Below, in pieces: positions 1-9,051 of a DNA stretch of 64,000 nt. The notes below the pieces were generated by a model. It saw nothing but the letters and a program-made list of their open reading frames with translations. It searched no databases and had not been told where the DNA came from. Location: assembly GCF_014203605.1 (NCBI RefSeq), contig NZ_JACHJJ010000007.1, positions 186,001 to 250,000 on the forward strand, read 5' to 3'. Source of the DNA: Thiemannella venezuelensis (GTDB taxonomy: Bacteria; Actinomycetota; Actinomycetes; Streptosporangiales; Streptosporangiaceae). The position numbers and the translations under genes are program-made. Within the stretch, counting starts at the first letter, position 1; the number at the start of each line of letters is the position of its first letter.

Positions 1-938
1 GCGTGTCCCGCCCCGGCGACCTCGCCGGTGAGGATCTCCAGGTTCGGCACCGAGTCGGCGCGGGCGCCGTCGGTGAGCAGGAGGTTCCGGTTGAGCTCGT
101 AGGTGTCGGTGCCCTCGGCCTCCACCCGGATGATCACGTCGCCGATCCAGACCGCGTGCGCGTCGTCGCCCTGCAGCGCGCCCTTGTAGACCACGTTGCT
201 CTTGCAGTTGGGCTGGGAGTGGTCGACCAGCAGGCGGTGCTCCAGGTGCTGGCCGGCGTCCACGAAGTACAGGCCGGTCAGGTCGGCGTCGCCGCCGGGG
301 GCGGTGTAGGAGACCGACGGCGAGAGCCGTACCACGTCGCCGCCGAGGGTGACCACGAAGCCGCGGAAGGTCGCGTCCTTGCCGAGCTGGGCGTGGTGGT
401 GGGAGACGTGCACCGCGTCGTCGGCCCAGTCCTGCAGGCTGACGACCTTGAGGGTGGCGCCGTCGCCCACGACGAACTCGACGTTGTCGGCGTAGACCGC
501 GCTGCCCCGGTGGTCCAGGACGACGACGGCCTCGGCCATCGGCTCCAGCCGGACCACGGTGTGGCCGTAGGCCGTGCCGCCGCCGCCGGTGAAGGTGATC
601 ACCGTCGGCTTGGAGGCGACCGCCTCCCGCGGAACCGTGACGACGGTGGCCTTCTCGAAGGCGGCGTAGGCCTGGGCGCTGACCCGGTCGGCGGGCACGT
701 ACGCCTTGCCGATCCGCTCGTCCTCCCGGCCCACGGTCTCCACGGTGGCCTCGGGGGCGGCGTCCACCGCGACGGACACGGCGCCGGAGCCGGCGGCCGT
801 GCCGTCGTGCAGGCCCTTGAGCCGCGACAGCGGCGTGAAGCGCCACTCCTCCTCCCGGCCGGTCGGCACGGCGAAGTCGTCCAGCTCGTAGGAGGACTTG
901 CGCTGGAGGGTCGACGAGGGGGTTGTTGCGAGACCCAT
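1..938 (-). CDS. sufD: Fe-S cluster assembly protein SufD (C-terminus beyond window)
   Basis: SufD is part of the SufBCD scaffold that builds Fe-S clusters in the cytoplasm. The minus strand reads from an ATG at 938 for about 312 codons and leaves the window before a stop. The product begins [20 protein letters not shown] and contains REEEWRFTPLSRL near residue 30. Around residues 215-250 it has the beta-helix segment QHLEHRLLVDHSQPNCKSN, typical of SufD, followed by the YKG(A)LQG-type strand. The start overlaps the sufB stop as ATGA, so translation is probably coupled. Gene order sufR-sufB-sufD is the usual actinobacterial one, and sufC, sufS and sufU would be expected beyond position 1. Confidence 0.95.
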   Translation of the reverse strand, partial: MGLATTPSSTLQRKSSYELDDFAVPTGREEEWRFTPLSRLKGLHDGTAAGSGAVSVAVDAAPEATVETVGREDERIGKAYVPADRVSAQAYAAFEKATVVTVPREAVASKPTVITFTGGGGTAYGHTVVRLEPMAEAVVVLDHRGSAVYADNVEFVVGDGATLKVVSLQDWADDAVHVSHHHAQLGKDATFRGFVVTLGGDVVRLSPSVSYTAPGGDADLTGLYFVDAGQHLEHRLLVDHSQPNCKSNVVYKGALQGDDAHAVWIGDVIIRVEAEGTDTYELNRNLLLTDGARADSVPNLEILTGEVAGAGH

Positions 939-2350
939 CAGCCGACGGCCCCTTCCATCTGCAGTTCGATAAGGCGGTTGAGCTCCAGGGCGTACTCCAT
1001 CGGGAGCTCGCGGGCGATCGGCTCGACGAAGCCGCGCACGATCATCGCCATCGCCTCGTCCTCGTCCAGGCCGCGGCTCATCAGGTAGAAGAGCTGGTCG
1101 TCGGAGACCTTGGAGACCGTCGCCTCGTGCCCCATCGCCACGTCGTCCTCGCGGACGTCGACGTAGGGGTAGGTGTCGGAGCGGCTGATCTGGTCGACCA
1201 GGAGCGCGTCGCACTTGACCGTGCTGGCGCTGCCGTGGGCGCCCTCCTCGATCTGGACCAGACCGCGGTAGGAGGTACGGCCGCCGCCCCGGGCGACGGA
1301 CTTGGAGATGACGGTGGAGCTGGTGTTCGGCGCGAGGTGCACCATCTTGGCCCCGGCGTCCTGGTGCTGGCCCTCGCCGGCGAAGGCGACGCTCAGCGTC
1401 TCCCCCTTGGCGTGCTCGCCCATCAGGTAGACGGCCGGGTACTTCATCGTGACCTTGGAGCCGATGTTGCCGTCGATCCACTCCATGGTCGCGCCCTCGT
1501 AGGCCACGGCGCGCTTGGTGACCAGGTTGTAGACGTTGTTCGACCAGTTCTGGATGGTCGTGTAGCGGCAGCGGGCGCCCTTCTTCACGACGATCTCCAC
1601 GACCGCGCTGTGCAGCGAGTCGGAGGAGTAGATCGGCGCGGTGCAGCCCTCGACGTAGTGGACGTAGGAGTTCTCGTCCACGATGATCAGGGTCCGCTCG
1701 AACTGGCCCATGTTCTCCGTGTTGATCCGGAAGTAGGCCTGGAGCGGGATCTCGACGTTGACGTTCGGCGGCACGTAGATGAAGGAGCCGCCGGACCAGG
1801 TCGCGGTGTTCAGCGCGGCGAACTTGTTGTCGCCGACCGGGATGACCGAGCCGAAGTACTCCTTGAAGAGCTCCTCGTGCTCGCGCAGGCCGGTGTCGGT
1901 GTCGACGAAGATGACGCCCTTCTCCTCAAGGTCCTCGCGGATCTTGTGGTAGACGACCTCGGACTCGTACTGGGCGGCGACGCCGGCGATCAGGCGCTGC
2001 TTCTCCGCCTCGGGGATGCCGAGCCTGTCGTAGGTGTTCTTGATGTCCTCGGGCAGCTCGTCCCAGGAGGCGGCCTGCTTCTCGGTGGAGCGCACGAAGT
2101 ACTTGATGTTGTCGAAGTCGATGCCGGAGAGGTCGGAGCCCCAGGTCGGCATGGGCTTCTTGCCGAAGAGGCGCAGGCCCTTCAGACGCAGGTCCAGCAT
2201 CCACTCCGGCTCGTTCTTGAGCGCGGAGATGTTGCGGACGACCTCCTCGGACAGACCACGCTTGGCGGCCGCGCCCGCGGCGTCCGAGTCGGCCCAGCCG
2301 AACTTGTAATTCCCGAGGCCTTCCAGCTCCGGGCGGTCGGTGACAGTCAC
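938..2350 (-). CDS. sufB: Fe-S cluster assembly protein SufB
   Basis: The 470-residue product is the catalytic scaffold subunit of SufBC2D, on which nascent Fe-S clusters are assembled. It matches the family at full length: N-terminal [28 protein letters not shown], the core [19 protein letters not shown], and the C-terminal [18 protein letters not shown] and [16 protein letters not shown]. The start is GTG at 2350, overlapping the sufR stop as GTGA. The 3' end overlaps the sufD start. Regulator, SufB and SufD are therefore translationally linked and share the promoter region near 3080-3175. Confidence 0.97.
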   Translation of the reverse strand: MTVTDRPELEGLGNYKFGWADSDAAGAAAKRGLSEEVVRNISALKNEPEWMLDLRLKGLRLFGKKPMPTWGSDLSGIDFDNIKYFVRSTEKQAASWDELPEDIKNTYDRLGIPEAEKQRLIAGVAAQYESEVVYHKIREDLEEKGVIFVDTDTGLREHEELFKEYFGSVIPVGDNKFAALNTATWSGGSFIYVPPNVNVEIPLQAYFRINTENMGQFERTLIIVDENSYVHYVEGCTAPIYSSDSLHSAVVEIVVKKGARCRYTTIQNWSNNVYNLVTKRAVAYEGATMEWIDGNIGSKVTMKYPAVYLMGEHAKGETLSVAFAGEGQHQDAGAKMVHLAPNTSSTVISKSVARGGGRTSYRGLVQIEEGAHGSASTVKCDALLVDQISRSDTYPYVDVREDDVAMGHEATVSKVSDDQLFYLMSRGLDEDEAMAMIVRGFVEPIARELPMEYALELNRLIELQMEGAVG

Positions 2351-3084
2351 CTTCCGGTCTCCTTGCTCGATTCGTCGATCGTTCTATGACGGGGCGGGCT
2401 CACGTGGGTGGTGCACACCCCGTCGCCGTGGGCGATGGTCGCGAGCCGCTGCACTGGCGTGCCGAGGATCTGCGCGAACGCCTCCGTCTCGGCCTCGCAC
2501 AGCTGCGGGAACTCCGCGGCCACGTGCGCCACCGGGCAGTGGTGCTGGCACAGCTGCTCGCCACCGAGACTGGCCTTGCTCGCCGAGGCGGCGTAGCCGT
2601 CGGCCGAGAGCGCCTCGGCCAGGACGCGCACCCGCTCGGAGGCGGGGACGCCGTCCATCTCTGAGCGCAGGCGGCCGACCAGGCCGGACACCTGCGACCG
2701 GGCGAACTCGGCCACGGCTTCCTCGCCCGCGCGCTCGGCCAGGAAGCGCAGGGCGCTGCCGGCCAGACCGTCGTAGGCGTGTTCGAAGGCGCTCCGCCCG
2801 GCATCGGTGATGGCGAACAGTTTCGCCGGTCGCCCCCGTCCACGCTGACCGCGCGGGCGCGCCGTACGGGGCTCGATCATCCCGTCGGCGAGCAGCGCGT
2901 CCAGATGGCGGCGGACGGCGGCGGGGGTGAGCCCGAGCCTCTGTCCGAGGGCGGCGGCGGTGATGGGTCCGTGTTCCAGGATGAGCCGGGCGACCCGCGC
3001 GCGCGTGCCGCTCTCGGCGGACACCCCGGCGGACCGCGCGACGGCGGTCTCCTCGGTGCCCGGCATCCCTTCCACGTATTTCAC
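2347..3084 (-). CDS. sufR: SufR-type [Fe-S] winged-helix repressor of the suf operon
   Basis: The protein is about 245 residues, with an N-terminal winged helix ([20 protein letters not shown], then [19 protein letters not shown]) and a C-terminal cluster-binding part carrying four Cys, at about 179, 183, 196 and 224 ([19 protein letters not shown]). This is the SufR signature: the holo form senses Fe-S status and represses suf. I chose GTG 3084 because a weak -35/-10 pair (TTGGCA at 3120-3115, CACACT at 3096-3091) ends 6 nt before it, which fits a leaderless message. The alternative ATG at 3066 would shorten the protein by six residues. The 3' end overlaps sufB as GTGA. Confidence 0.9.
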   Translation of the reverse strand: MKYVEGMPGTEETAVARSAGVSAESGTRARVARLILEHGPITAAALGQRLGLTPAAVRRHLDALLADGMIEPRTARPRGQRGRGRPAKLFAITDAGRSAFEHAYDGLAGSALRFLAERAGEEAVAEFARSQVSGLVGRLRSEMDGVPASERVRVLAEALSADGYAASASKASLGGEQLCQHHCPVAHVAAEFPQLCEAETEAFAQILGTPVQRLATIAHGDGVCTTHVSPPRHRTIDESSKETGR

Positions 3085-3095
3085 AACATCAGTGT
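3081..3095 (-). promoter_or_regulatory. Candidate SufR operator at the sufR start
   Basis: Read on the minus strand this is ACACT-GATGT-TGTGA. I recall the same ACACT-N5-TGTGA pattern being reported as the SufR site upstream of the mycobacterial suf operon. It overlaps the proposed -10 and the GTG start of sufR, the right place for autorepression. The match is seen in the sequence; binding is inferred. Confidence 0.6.
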
Positions 3096-3155
3096 GGCGT
3101 AATTCCTTCCCGGCTGCCAAACCGGCGCGGGGTCCGGAGAAATGCAATTCATCAC

Positions 3156-3174
3156 CCAGGTAAGGCTTACCTAA
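3156..3174. promoter_or_regulatory. Candidate IdeR/DmdR iron box upstream of sufR
   Basis: The 15-bp palindrome AGGTAAG-G-CTTACCT (3158-3172) lies in a 19-bp window that matches the DtxR/IdeR consensus TTAGGTTAGSCTAACCTAA at 15 of 19 positions. It overlaps the stop codon of the MFS gene and lies about 75-90 nt upstream of the predicted sufR start. At that distance an iron-loaded regulator could activate as well as repress. Confidence 0.55.
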
Positions 3175-4481
3175 GCTGCGGAAACGGCTCCGGTGTGTCC
3201 GCGCAGCCCGGCGAACGCGGCGGCCGCCGCCACCGCGAAGACCGCCAGGACGGCGGCCATCGGCAGTGCCGACCCGTCGCCCAATCCCACCAGCGGGGCG
3301 GCGAGCGCGCCGAGCGCGAACTGCAGGACGCCCAGCAGCGCCGAGGCGCTCCCGGCGATCTGCGGGGGCTGGCCCGCCAGCGCGAGCGCCCCGGCGCCCG
3401 GCAGCACGAAGCCAGCACCGCACATCATCACGAACAGCGAGGCGACCAGGACGGGGAGCGGGAGGTCGAACAGGGCGGTGACGGTCAGCGCGCCCGCCCC
3501 GGCCACGTAGGCGAACAGGCCGATCACGACCAGCCGCGCGGGCGCCACCCTGCGCCCGGCGAGCCGGCCGCCGATCTGGGCGGTGACCGTCAGGCCGATC
3601 GCGTTGAGCGCGAACACCAGCGAGAAGGTCCGCGGCGAGGCGCCGTACACCTCCTGGAGGACGAACGGCGAGCCGGAGATGTAGGCGAACATGCCGCCGA
3701 ACCCCAGGCCGGCGGCGAGCGCGCTGGCCATGAAGGGCCTGCTGCGCAGCAGCCCCCCGAAGGTGGCCAGGGTCCTGCGCAGGCCGCCGGCCTCGCGCCG
3801 GTCCGCGGGGAGCGTCTCCCGCACGCCGGAGAGCGCGGCGGTCAGCAGCACGAGCCCGCCGGCGCTCAGCACGACGAAGATCCCGCGCCAGGAGGTGTGG
3901 GAGAGCAGTTCCGCGCCGAGGATCGGGGCCAGGATCGGCGCGAGCCCGCTGACGAGCATGAGGGTGGCGAAGATGCGCGCGATGGCGGCGCCCTCGTAGA
4001 GGTCGCGGACGACCGCGCGGACGATCACCAGCGCGGCGCCGCCCGCGATCCCCTGGAGCAGGCGGAACCCGATCAGCCCGTAGACCGTCGGGGAGAACGC
4101 GCACAGCAGGGAGGCGGCGGCGTAGGCGACGATGCCGACCATCAGCGGGACCCGGCGCCCCCGCACGTCGCTGAGCGGGCCGGCGATGACCTGCCCCACG
4201 GAGACGCCGACGAGGCAGGCCGTCAGCGTGAGCTGCACCTGGGCCTGGCCGGTGCCCAGCTCCCCGGCGATGGCCGGGAAGGCGGGCAGGTACATGTCGA
4301 TGGAGAGCGGGCCGATCGCCGAGAGCGCGCCCAGGACGAGCAGGAGCAGCGCCCGGCGGCGCCCGCCGGCCGAGACGCCGGGCTCCTCCGGCGGGCCCGC
4401 CGAACCGCCGGGCTCCCCCGGCGCCTCCGGTCTCTCCGGCGAAACGCCGGCTCTCTCCGGCGCAGTGTCGGCCGCGGTCAT
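3171..4481 (-). CDS. MFS multidrug exporter, Bcr/CflA (DHA1) type
   Basis: A 436-residue membrane protein with about twelve hydrophobic segments. The Bcr/CflA signature GPLSIDMYLPAFPAIA follows the first segment, and motif A (GPLSDVRGRRVPLMVG) lies in the first loop. The start is ATG 4481 with GGGGGAC just upstream. About 40 Pro/Gly/Glu-rich residues precede the first membrane helix, with PERPEAPGEP-like repetition that is probably disordered. Family members export drugs or small metabolites by proton antiport; the substrate here is unknown. The gene sits immediately upstream of sufR in the same direction but is probably a separate transcript. Confidence 0.88.
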   Translation of the reverse strand: MTAADTAPERAGVSPERPEAPGEPGGSAGPPEEPGVSAGGRRRALLLLVLGALSAIGPLSIDMYLPAFPAIAGELGTGQAQVQLTLTACLVGVSVGQVIAGPLSDVRGRRVPLMVGIVAYAAASLLCAFSPTVYGLIGFRLLQGIAGGAALVIVRAVVRDLYEGAAIARIFATLMLVSGLAPILAPILGAELLSHTSWRGIFVVLSAGGLVLLTAALSGVRETLPADRREAGGLRRTLATFGGLLRSRPFMASALAAGLGFGGMFAYISGSPFVLQEVYGASPRTFSLVFALNAIGLTVTAQIGGRLAGRRVAPARLVVIGLFAYVAGAGALTVTALFDLPLPVLVASLFVMMCGAGFVLPGAGALALAGQPPQIAGSASALLGVLQFALGALAAPLVGLGDGSALPMAAVLAVFAVAAAAAFAGLRGHTGAVSAA

Positions 4482-4561
4482 TCCGGTCCCCCATCCCTCG
4501 CAGGCCACAGAGCCCGTGAGGGCCGATGCTCCGTAACGGGAATAGGGGCCGCCGGTATTCC

Positions 4562-5368
4562 CTAAAGCGGGCTTTCCCGTATTTTTTCGAGAACGGCGGG
4601 TTCGGGCAGCACGATGACGGCGAAGGTGGCGAACTCCGGATCGGTCATCACCGCGACGAGGCCCCCCACCGTCTTCACCGGTTCGGCGAAGACCCTGCCG
4701 CCCAGCTCGCGGACCTTCGCCACGGCGGCGTCGGCGTCCGCGACCGCGAAGTAGGTCCGCCAGTGCGACGGCACCTCCGCCCGGACGTCCGCCCCGATGG
4801 CGGTCATCCCGGCGACGGGGCGGCCGTGCGCCCGCCACTGGGTGTACTCCACGCCGCCGACGCCCATGTCCCTGGCCTGCCAGCCGAAGACCTGCCGGTA
4901 GAAGGAGAGCGCGGCGGCCGTGTCCCGGGAGGACAGCTCGCACCAGGCGAACGCCCCCGGCTCCGCGACGAGTTCGACGCCGTGGTCCTCGCCCGGCTGC
5001 CAGACCGCGAGGAAGGCGCCCGACGGATCCGTGAAGGCGGCCATCACGCCCCTCTCCCGGACCTTCACCGGCTCCAGGACGACCTCTCCCCCGGCCGCGC
5101 GCACCCGCGCCATCGCGGCGGCGGCGTCGTCGACGGCCACGTAGGTGTTCCAGGCGGCGGGCGCGTCCCCGCCGAGGCTCGGGGTGATCCCGGCCACCAG
5201 CCTGCCGCTCATCCTGAACCGGCCGTACCCGCCCGGCTCCGGCCCGTCGTCGAACGCCGCCTCCCAGCCGAAGAGCTCCCGGTAGAACCCGACCGACAGG
5301 GAGACGTCGGTGCTGGAGAGCTCCACCCAGCACGGGACGCCGTGCTCGTGGCCGCTGCGCTCGGGCAT
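4562..5368 (-). CDS. Tandem VOC (glyoxalase-like) domain protein
   Basis: The 268-residue protein holds two VOC domains, about residues 10-125 and 140-255. Each has the pattern WxELSSxDxxxxxxFYxxxFGW followed by a beta-strand ending TDPxxAxFAVxxP. It resembles the actinobacterial CFP30B/27-kDa antigen group of double-VOC proteins, whose reaction is generally unassigned. The start ATG 5368 has AGGAGG four bases upstream; a longer in-frame start at 5413 lacks such a site. It is divergent from the ABC transporter at 5570. Confidence 0.82.
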   Translation of the reverse strand: MPERSGHEHGVPCWVELSSTDVSLSVGFYRELFGWEAAFDDGPEPGGYGRFRMSGRLVAGITPSLGGDAPAAWNTYVAVDDAAAAMARVRAAGGEVVLEPVKVRERGVMAAFTDPSGAFLAVWQPGEDHGVELVAEPGAFAWCELSSRDTAAALSFYRQVFGWQARDMGVGGVEYTQWRAHGRPVAGMTAIGADVRAEVPSHWRTYFAVADADAAVAKVRELGGRVFAEPVKTVGGLVAVMTDPEFATFAVIVLPEPAVLEKIRESPL

Positions 5369-5460
5369 CCGGCCTCCTCTCTGCCGCGACCGGAGACGGA
5401 GCCAGCGTGACATGCGCGGGCGAGGGCCCCTCGGGGACGGTCGGCGGACTTGGCGGGATC

Positions 5461-5508
5461 GGCCCGAAGGCTTTTACCGGACATGGCCCGGAGGCTTTTA
5501 CCGGACCC
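5461..5508. repeat. Two 24-bp direct repeats in a divergent intergenic region
   Basis: Copies at 5461-5484 and 5485-5508 share GGCCCG(A/G)AGGCTTTTACCGGA and sit back to back, 60-110 bp upstream of the ABC transporter start and about 95 bp upstream of the VOC gene. The AT-rich CTTTTA core stands out from the GC-rich surroundings. It could be a duplicated operator or promoter element; no function is shown. Confidence 0.5.
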
Positions 5509-5556
5509 GGGAGGCCCGGGCGGAAGGGCGCGAGCCGGACCGGCCCGGGGAGTCCC

Positions 5557-5562
5557 TAAACT
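5557..5562 (+). promoter_or_regulatory. -10-like hexamer, leaderless start of the ABC operon
   Basis: TAAACT ends seven bases before the ATG at 5570 and no ribosome binding site intervenes, so transcription should start at or next to the start codon. Confidence 0.5.
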
Positions 5563-5569
5563 CGTGGCC

Positions 5570-6478
5570 ATGGACTCCCCAGCCGTCGAGATCACCGATC
5601 TGGTCAAGAGGTACGGCCGCACCACCGCGGTCGACGGCCTGACCCTCAGCGCCGCCCGCGGCGCGGTGACCGCGATCCTGGGCCCCAACGGCGCGGGCAA
5701 GACCTCCACCGTCGAGATCTGCGAGGGGTTCCGGCGGGCCGACGGCGGCACCGTGAACGTGCTCGGGCTCGACCCGTCCCGGCCGGAGCTCCGGGCCCGG
5801 GTGGGCGTGATGCTCCAGGCCGGCGGGGTGCCCCCGGCCATGCGCTGCGGGGAGTGGCTGCGGCTGATGGCCCGCTTCCACGCCAGCCCGCTCGATCCGG
5901 CCGCGCTGCTGGAGCGGCTCGGCATGACCGGGCACGCCCGCACGCCGTACCGGAGGCTCTCCGGCGGCCAGCAGCAGCGCGTCTCGCTGGCCGGAGCCGT
6001 CGTCGGCCGCCCCGAGCTGGTCTTCCTCGACGAGCCGACCGCCGGGCTGGACCCGCAGGCCCGGCACGCCTGCTGGGAGCTGGTGTGCGACCTGCGGGCC
6101 GCGGGGGTCTCCGTGGTGCTCACCACCCACCACATGGACGAGGCCGAGAAGCTCTCGGACCACGTGGTGATCATCGACCACGGCAGGGTGGTGGCCGAGG
6201 GCACGCCCGCCTCGCTCACCGGGGCCGAGCGGCAGCTGCGCTTCCGCGCCCGGCCGGGCCTCGCCCTGGACGAGCTGCTCACCGCGCTGCCCGCGGGGAG
6301 CGCGGCCAAGGAGTCCCCCGCGGGGCACTACATCATCGAGGGCCAGGTCGGCCCCGAGCTGCTGGCGACCGTGACGGCCTGGTGCGCGGCCGAGGGCGTC
6401 ACGGCCGACGACCTCAGCATCGAGCGCCGCACCCTCGAAGACGTCTTCCTCGAACTGACCGGCCGGGAGCTGCGATGA
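5570..6478 (+). CDS. ABC-2 exporter ATP-binding protein
   Basis: A 302-residue ATPase with Walker A GPNGAGKT (38-45), signature LSGGQQ (130-135), Walker B VFLDEP (151-156) and the H-loop TTHH. The C-terminal 80 residues form the extension found in DrrA/CcmA-type exporters. The start ATG 5570 is probably leaderless. The stop overlaps the permease start as ATGA. In mycobacteria and Streptomyces an ABC ATPase-permease pair lies beside sufR and ctaA (Rv1458c-Rv1457c), and these genes fit that role; the substrate is not established. Confidence 0.9.
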   Translation: MDSPAVEITDLVKRYGRTTAVDGLTLSAARGAVTAILGPNGAGKTSTVEICEGFRRADGGTVNVLGLDPSRPELRARVGVMLQAGGVPPAMRCGEWLRLMARFHASPLDPAALLERLGMTGHARTPYRRLSGGQQQRVSLAGAVVGRPELVFLDEPTAGLDPQARHACWELVCDLRAAGVSVVLTTHHMDEAEKLSDHVVIIDHGRVVAEGTPASLTGAERQLRFRARPGLALDELLTALPAGSAAKESPAGHYIIEGQVGPELLATVTAWCAAEGVTADDLSIERRTLEDVFLELTGRELR

Positions 6479-7260
6479 CCATGGTCGATGGAACGGCCGG
6501 GCAGGACCTCACGCCGGCCCCGGGCGCCGCGCCGCTGCCGGCGATGGTGTTCGCCCAGGCGGGCGCGGAGATCCGGGCGATGCTCCGCAACGGCGAGCAG
6601 CTGCTGCTCACGATGATCATTCCAGTGCTGCTGCTCGTCGGCTTCTCCGCCGCGCCCCTGGTGAACGTGGGCGGCGGCCCGCGGATCGACTTCATGACCC
6701 CCGGCGTGCTCGCGCTGGCCGTGATGTCCACGGCCTTCACCGGGCAGGCCATCGCGACCGGCTTCGAGCGCCGGTACGGCGTGCTGAAGCGGCTGGGCGC
6801 CTCCCCGCTCTCCCGGAGCGGGCTGCTGCTGGCCAAGACGCTCGCGGTGGTCGCGGTCGAGGCCGTCCAGGTCGCGGTCATCAGCGGGGTGGCGCTCGCG
6901 CTGGGCTGGCGGCCCGGCGGCTCCCCGTTCGCGGCGCTCGCGCTGGTCCTGCTCGGCACCGCCGCCTTCAGCGGGATGGGCCTGCTGATGGCGGGCACGC
7001 TCCGGGCGGAGGCCACGCTGGCCGGGGCGAACCTGGTCTACCTGCTCATGCTCGGCTGCGGCGGGGTCGTCTTCCCGCTGGCGGCGTTCCCCGACTCGGT
7101 GGAGCCGGTGCTGGAGCTGCTGCCGATCTCCGCGCTGTCCGGCGGGCTCCGGGCCGTCCTGGCCGACGGCGGCGGGACGCCGCTCGCCGCCCTGGCGGTC
7201 CTGGGCGCCTGGGCCGCGGGCTCGCTGCTGCTGGCCTCCCGGACGTTCCGCTGGGAGTGA
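6475..7260 (+). CDS. ABC-2 exporter permease
   Basis: A 261-residue membrane protein with about six hydrophobic spans and the ABC-2 fold. The N-terminus is cytoplasmic, and the first span (LLLTMIIPVLLLVGFSAAP) is followed by FMTPGVLALAVMSTAFTGQA and FERRYGVLKRLGASPLSR, the loop typical of the family. It begins with an ATG overlapping the ATPase stop, so the two subunits are made together. Most likely an exporter of a lipid, glycolipid or small hydrophobic compound. Confidence 0.88.
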   Translation: MTMVDGTAGQDLTPAPGAAPLPAMVFAQAGAEIRAMLRNGEQLLLTMIIPVLLLVGFSAAPLVNVGGGPRIDFMTPGVLALAVMSTAFTGQAIATGFERRYGVLKRLGASPLSRSGLLLAKTLAVVAVEAVQVAVISGVALALGWRPGGSPFAALALVLLGTAAFSGMGLLMAGTLRAEATLAGANLVYLLMLGCGGVVFPLAAFPDSVEPVLELLPISALSGGLRAVLADGGGTPLAALAVLGAWAAGSLLLASRTFRWE

Positions 7261-7294
7261 TCCCGATCACGCCGCAGGGCCGGTGAAGATCTCC

Positions 7295-7300
7295 TATCAT
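7295..7300 (+). promoter_or_regulatory. -10-like hexamer, leaderless start of the GT-C gene
   Basis: TATCAT ends seven bases before the GTG at 7308, with no ribosome binding site in between. Confidence 0.45.
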
Positions 7301-7307
7301 CCCCCGG

Positions 7308-8822
7308 GTGATCATTACCGGAACGCGGCCCGCGGCCGCTCCGGCGGAACGGCACACGGGGCGGAATCTCTGGCCGTACGCGGCCATGGGGATCATCGCA
7401 ACGGTCGTCGCCGTCGCCGGCTCATCGGCGGCCTCGCTCTCCTCGGACGAGCTGGCCACCCACAGCGCGGCCCGGCGGGGCCTGGGCGGGTTGTGGGAGC
7501 TCGCGCAGCACATCGACGGGCACTTCCTGCCCTACTACGGGTTCATGCACCTGTGGCTGCAGTTCGGCCAGGCCGAGTGGTGGATGCGGCTGCCCTCGGC
7601 CCTGGCGACCGGCGCGGCGGCGATGCTCGTGGCGGCCCTCGGCCGCCGCCTGCACTCCCTGCCCGCCGGGCTGCTGGCCGCCGCGGTCTACGCCGCCCTG
7701 CCCGCGGTCTCCTACCACGGGCAGAACGCCCGCTCCTACGCCTTCGCCGCCGCGGCGGCGGTCCTGGCCACGTGGGCGCTGCACCGCGCGGTCGCCGAGC
7801 CCGCCCGCCGGGGCCGGTGGGCGGGTTACGCGGCGGCCGTCGCGCTGCTCGGCTCCACCCAGGTGTTCTCGCTGCTCACGCTCTCGGCCCACCTGATCGT
7901 CGTGGCGATGTCCGGCAGGGGCGTGCTGGTGCGGACCCTGCCCGCCATGGCCGCGGGCTGCGTCCCCGGCGCCGTGTGGCTGGCGATCGGGTTCGCCGAG
8001 CGGCACGCGATCAGCTGGATCAAGCTGCCGGAGCCCTCGGTGTTCCTGGCGCTGCCCAAGATGGTCGGGGGGACCCCCGCGGCGGGCTGGGTCCTGGCGG
8101 GGACCGCGCTCCTCGCCCTGCTCCTGCGGGCGCTGCCCGCCCCGGGGGCCCGGGAGGGCCGGCGCACGCCCCGCTCCGGGGAGAGAGCGCGCGCCTCCTG
8201 GCCCTGGCTCGCGGCCCTGGCGGGCTGGGCCCTGCTCCCGCCCGTGCTGCTGTTCGCCGTCTCCCACCTGGTCTCCCCGGTCTACGTCGACCGGTACCTG
8301 TTCGCGACCGTGCCCGCGTACGCGCTGCTGGCCGGTATCGCCCTCGCCTCGCTCCCCCGCGCCGCCGCGGCGCTCGCGCTGGCGGGCGCCGTCGCCGCGG
8401 CGGTCCCCGGGCAGCTGGACGTCCGCAAGCCGGACGGGCGCCACGAGAACTTCCCCCGGGCGGTGCGGCTCGTCGAGCAGCAGGCGCGGCCCGGCGACGC
8501 GATCGTCTACGGACGCTCCTCCCTCCGGGAGGGGTTCCTGTACTACGACGGCGGCGCGCTCCCCGACGACGTGCTCCTGACCGGGCCCGATCCCCTCCCC
8601 GAGTCCTTCCACTATCCGGAGCGGGACGACGTCGCCGCCGCCGTCGAGGGCCGTGAACGGGTCTGGGTCGTCTGGCGCGGGGGCAGCGAGGCCGCGGCCG
8701 GCGTCGAACGGGTCTCCGCGCTGGTCGAGGCGGGTTTCACCCGGACCAAGGCGTGGCGCACCGGGCGGGTGCCCGGCATGACCGTCGCCCTGTACGGCAG
8801 GGAGCCGGAACGCAGCGGGTGA
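7308..8822 (+). CDS. GT-C-like polytopic membrane glycosyltransferase
   Basis: The 504-residue protein has about ten to eleven hydrophobic segments. The first periplasmic loop has SLSSDELATHSAARRG, with the Asp-Glu pair expected of GT-C enzymes such as ArnT and PMT-type mannosyltransferases, then WWMRLPSALATGAAAMLVAALGRRL, a pattern common to the GT39/PMT-like superfamily. Residues from about 390 on (RKPDGRHENFPRAVRLVEQQ) form a soluble extracytoplasmic domain. It probably moves a sugar from a polyprenyl phosphate to a cell-envelope acceptor. Mycobacterial MptB (Rv1459c) occupies a similar neighbourhood, but this protein is not clearly its ortholog. GTG start, likely leaderless. Confidence 0.7.
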   Translation: MIITGTRPAAAPAERHTGRNLWPYAAMGIIATVVAVAGSSAASLSSDELATHSAARRGLGGLWELAQHIDGHFLPYYGFMHLWLQFGQAEWWMRLPSALATGAAAMLVAALGRRLHSLPAGLLAAAVYAALPAVSYHGQNARSYAFAAAAAVLATWALHRAVAEPARRGRWAGYAAAVALLGSTQVFSLLTLSAHLIVVAMSGRGVLVRTLPAMAAGCVPGAVWLAIGFAERHAISWIKLPEPSVFLALPKMVGGTPAAGWVLAGTALLALLLRALPAPGAREGRRTPRSGERARASWPWLAALAGWALLPPVLLFAVSHLVSPVYVDRYLFATVPAYALLAGIALASLPRAAAALALAGAVAAAVPGQLDVRKPDGRHENFPRAVRLVEQQARPGDAIVYGRSSLREGFLYYDGGALPDDVLLTGPDPLPESFHYPERDDVAAAVEGRERVWVVWRGGSEAAAGVERVSALVEAGFTRTKAWRTGRVPGMTVALYGREPERSG

Positions 8823-8853
8823 CCCCGCCGGACAGGGAGGCGCGTGACGGGAC

Positions 8854-8879
8854 GGGCCGTCCCGCATCGCGGACGGCCC
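8854..8879 (+). terminator. Hairpin downstream of the GT-C gene
   Basis: The arms GGGCCGTCC and GGACGGCCC are perfect complements separated by an 8-nt loop, 32 bases after the stop. There is no U-tract, as is common in high-GC actinobacteria, so terminator function is inferred. Confidence 0.5.
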
Positions 8880-9051
8880 TCCGGGAGGGAGCGCGCCCCC
8901 TGTAAGGTGTATGACGCCGTTTGGGGAATGTCTGCACGACCGTGCCGTCGCCTCTCGGCACGGCGCCCGGACGACCGCGGCGGGCACCAGACCGGCCAGC
9001 CCGGCAGCACGGCCAGACCAGCAGCACGGCCCGATCCTCAGGAGGAATCCC

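Noticed and set aside
923-2389. Long plus-strand frame of 488 codons opposite sufB
   Set aside because: It is the antisense shadow of a clearly conserved gene. Such frames stay open because of high GC, and its composition (Val, Leu, Asp, Gly) is that of reversed codons.
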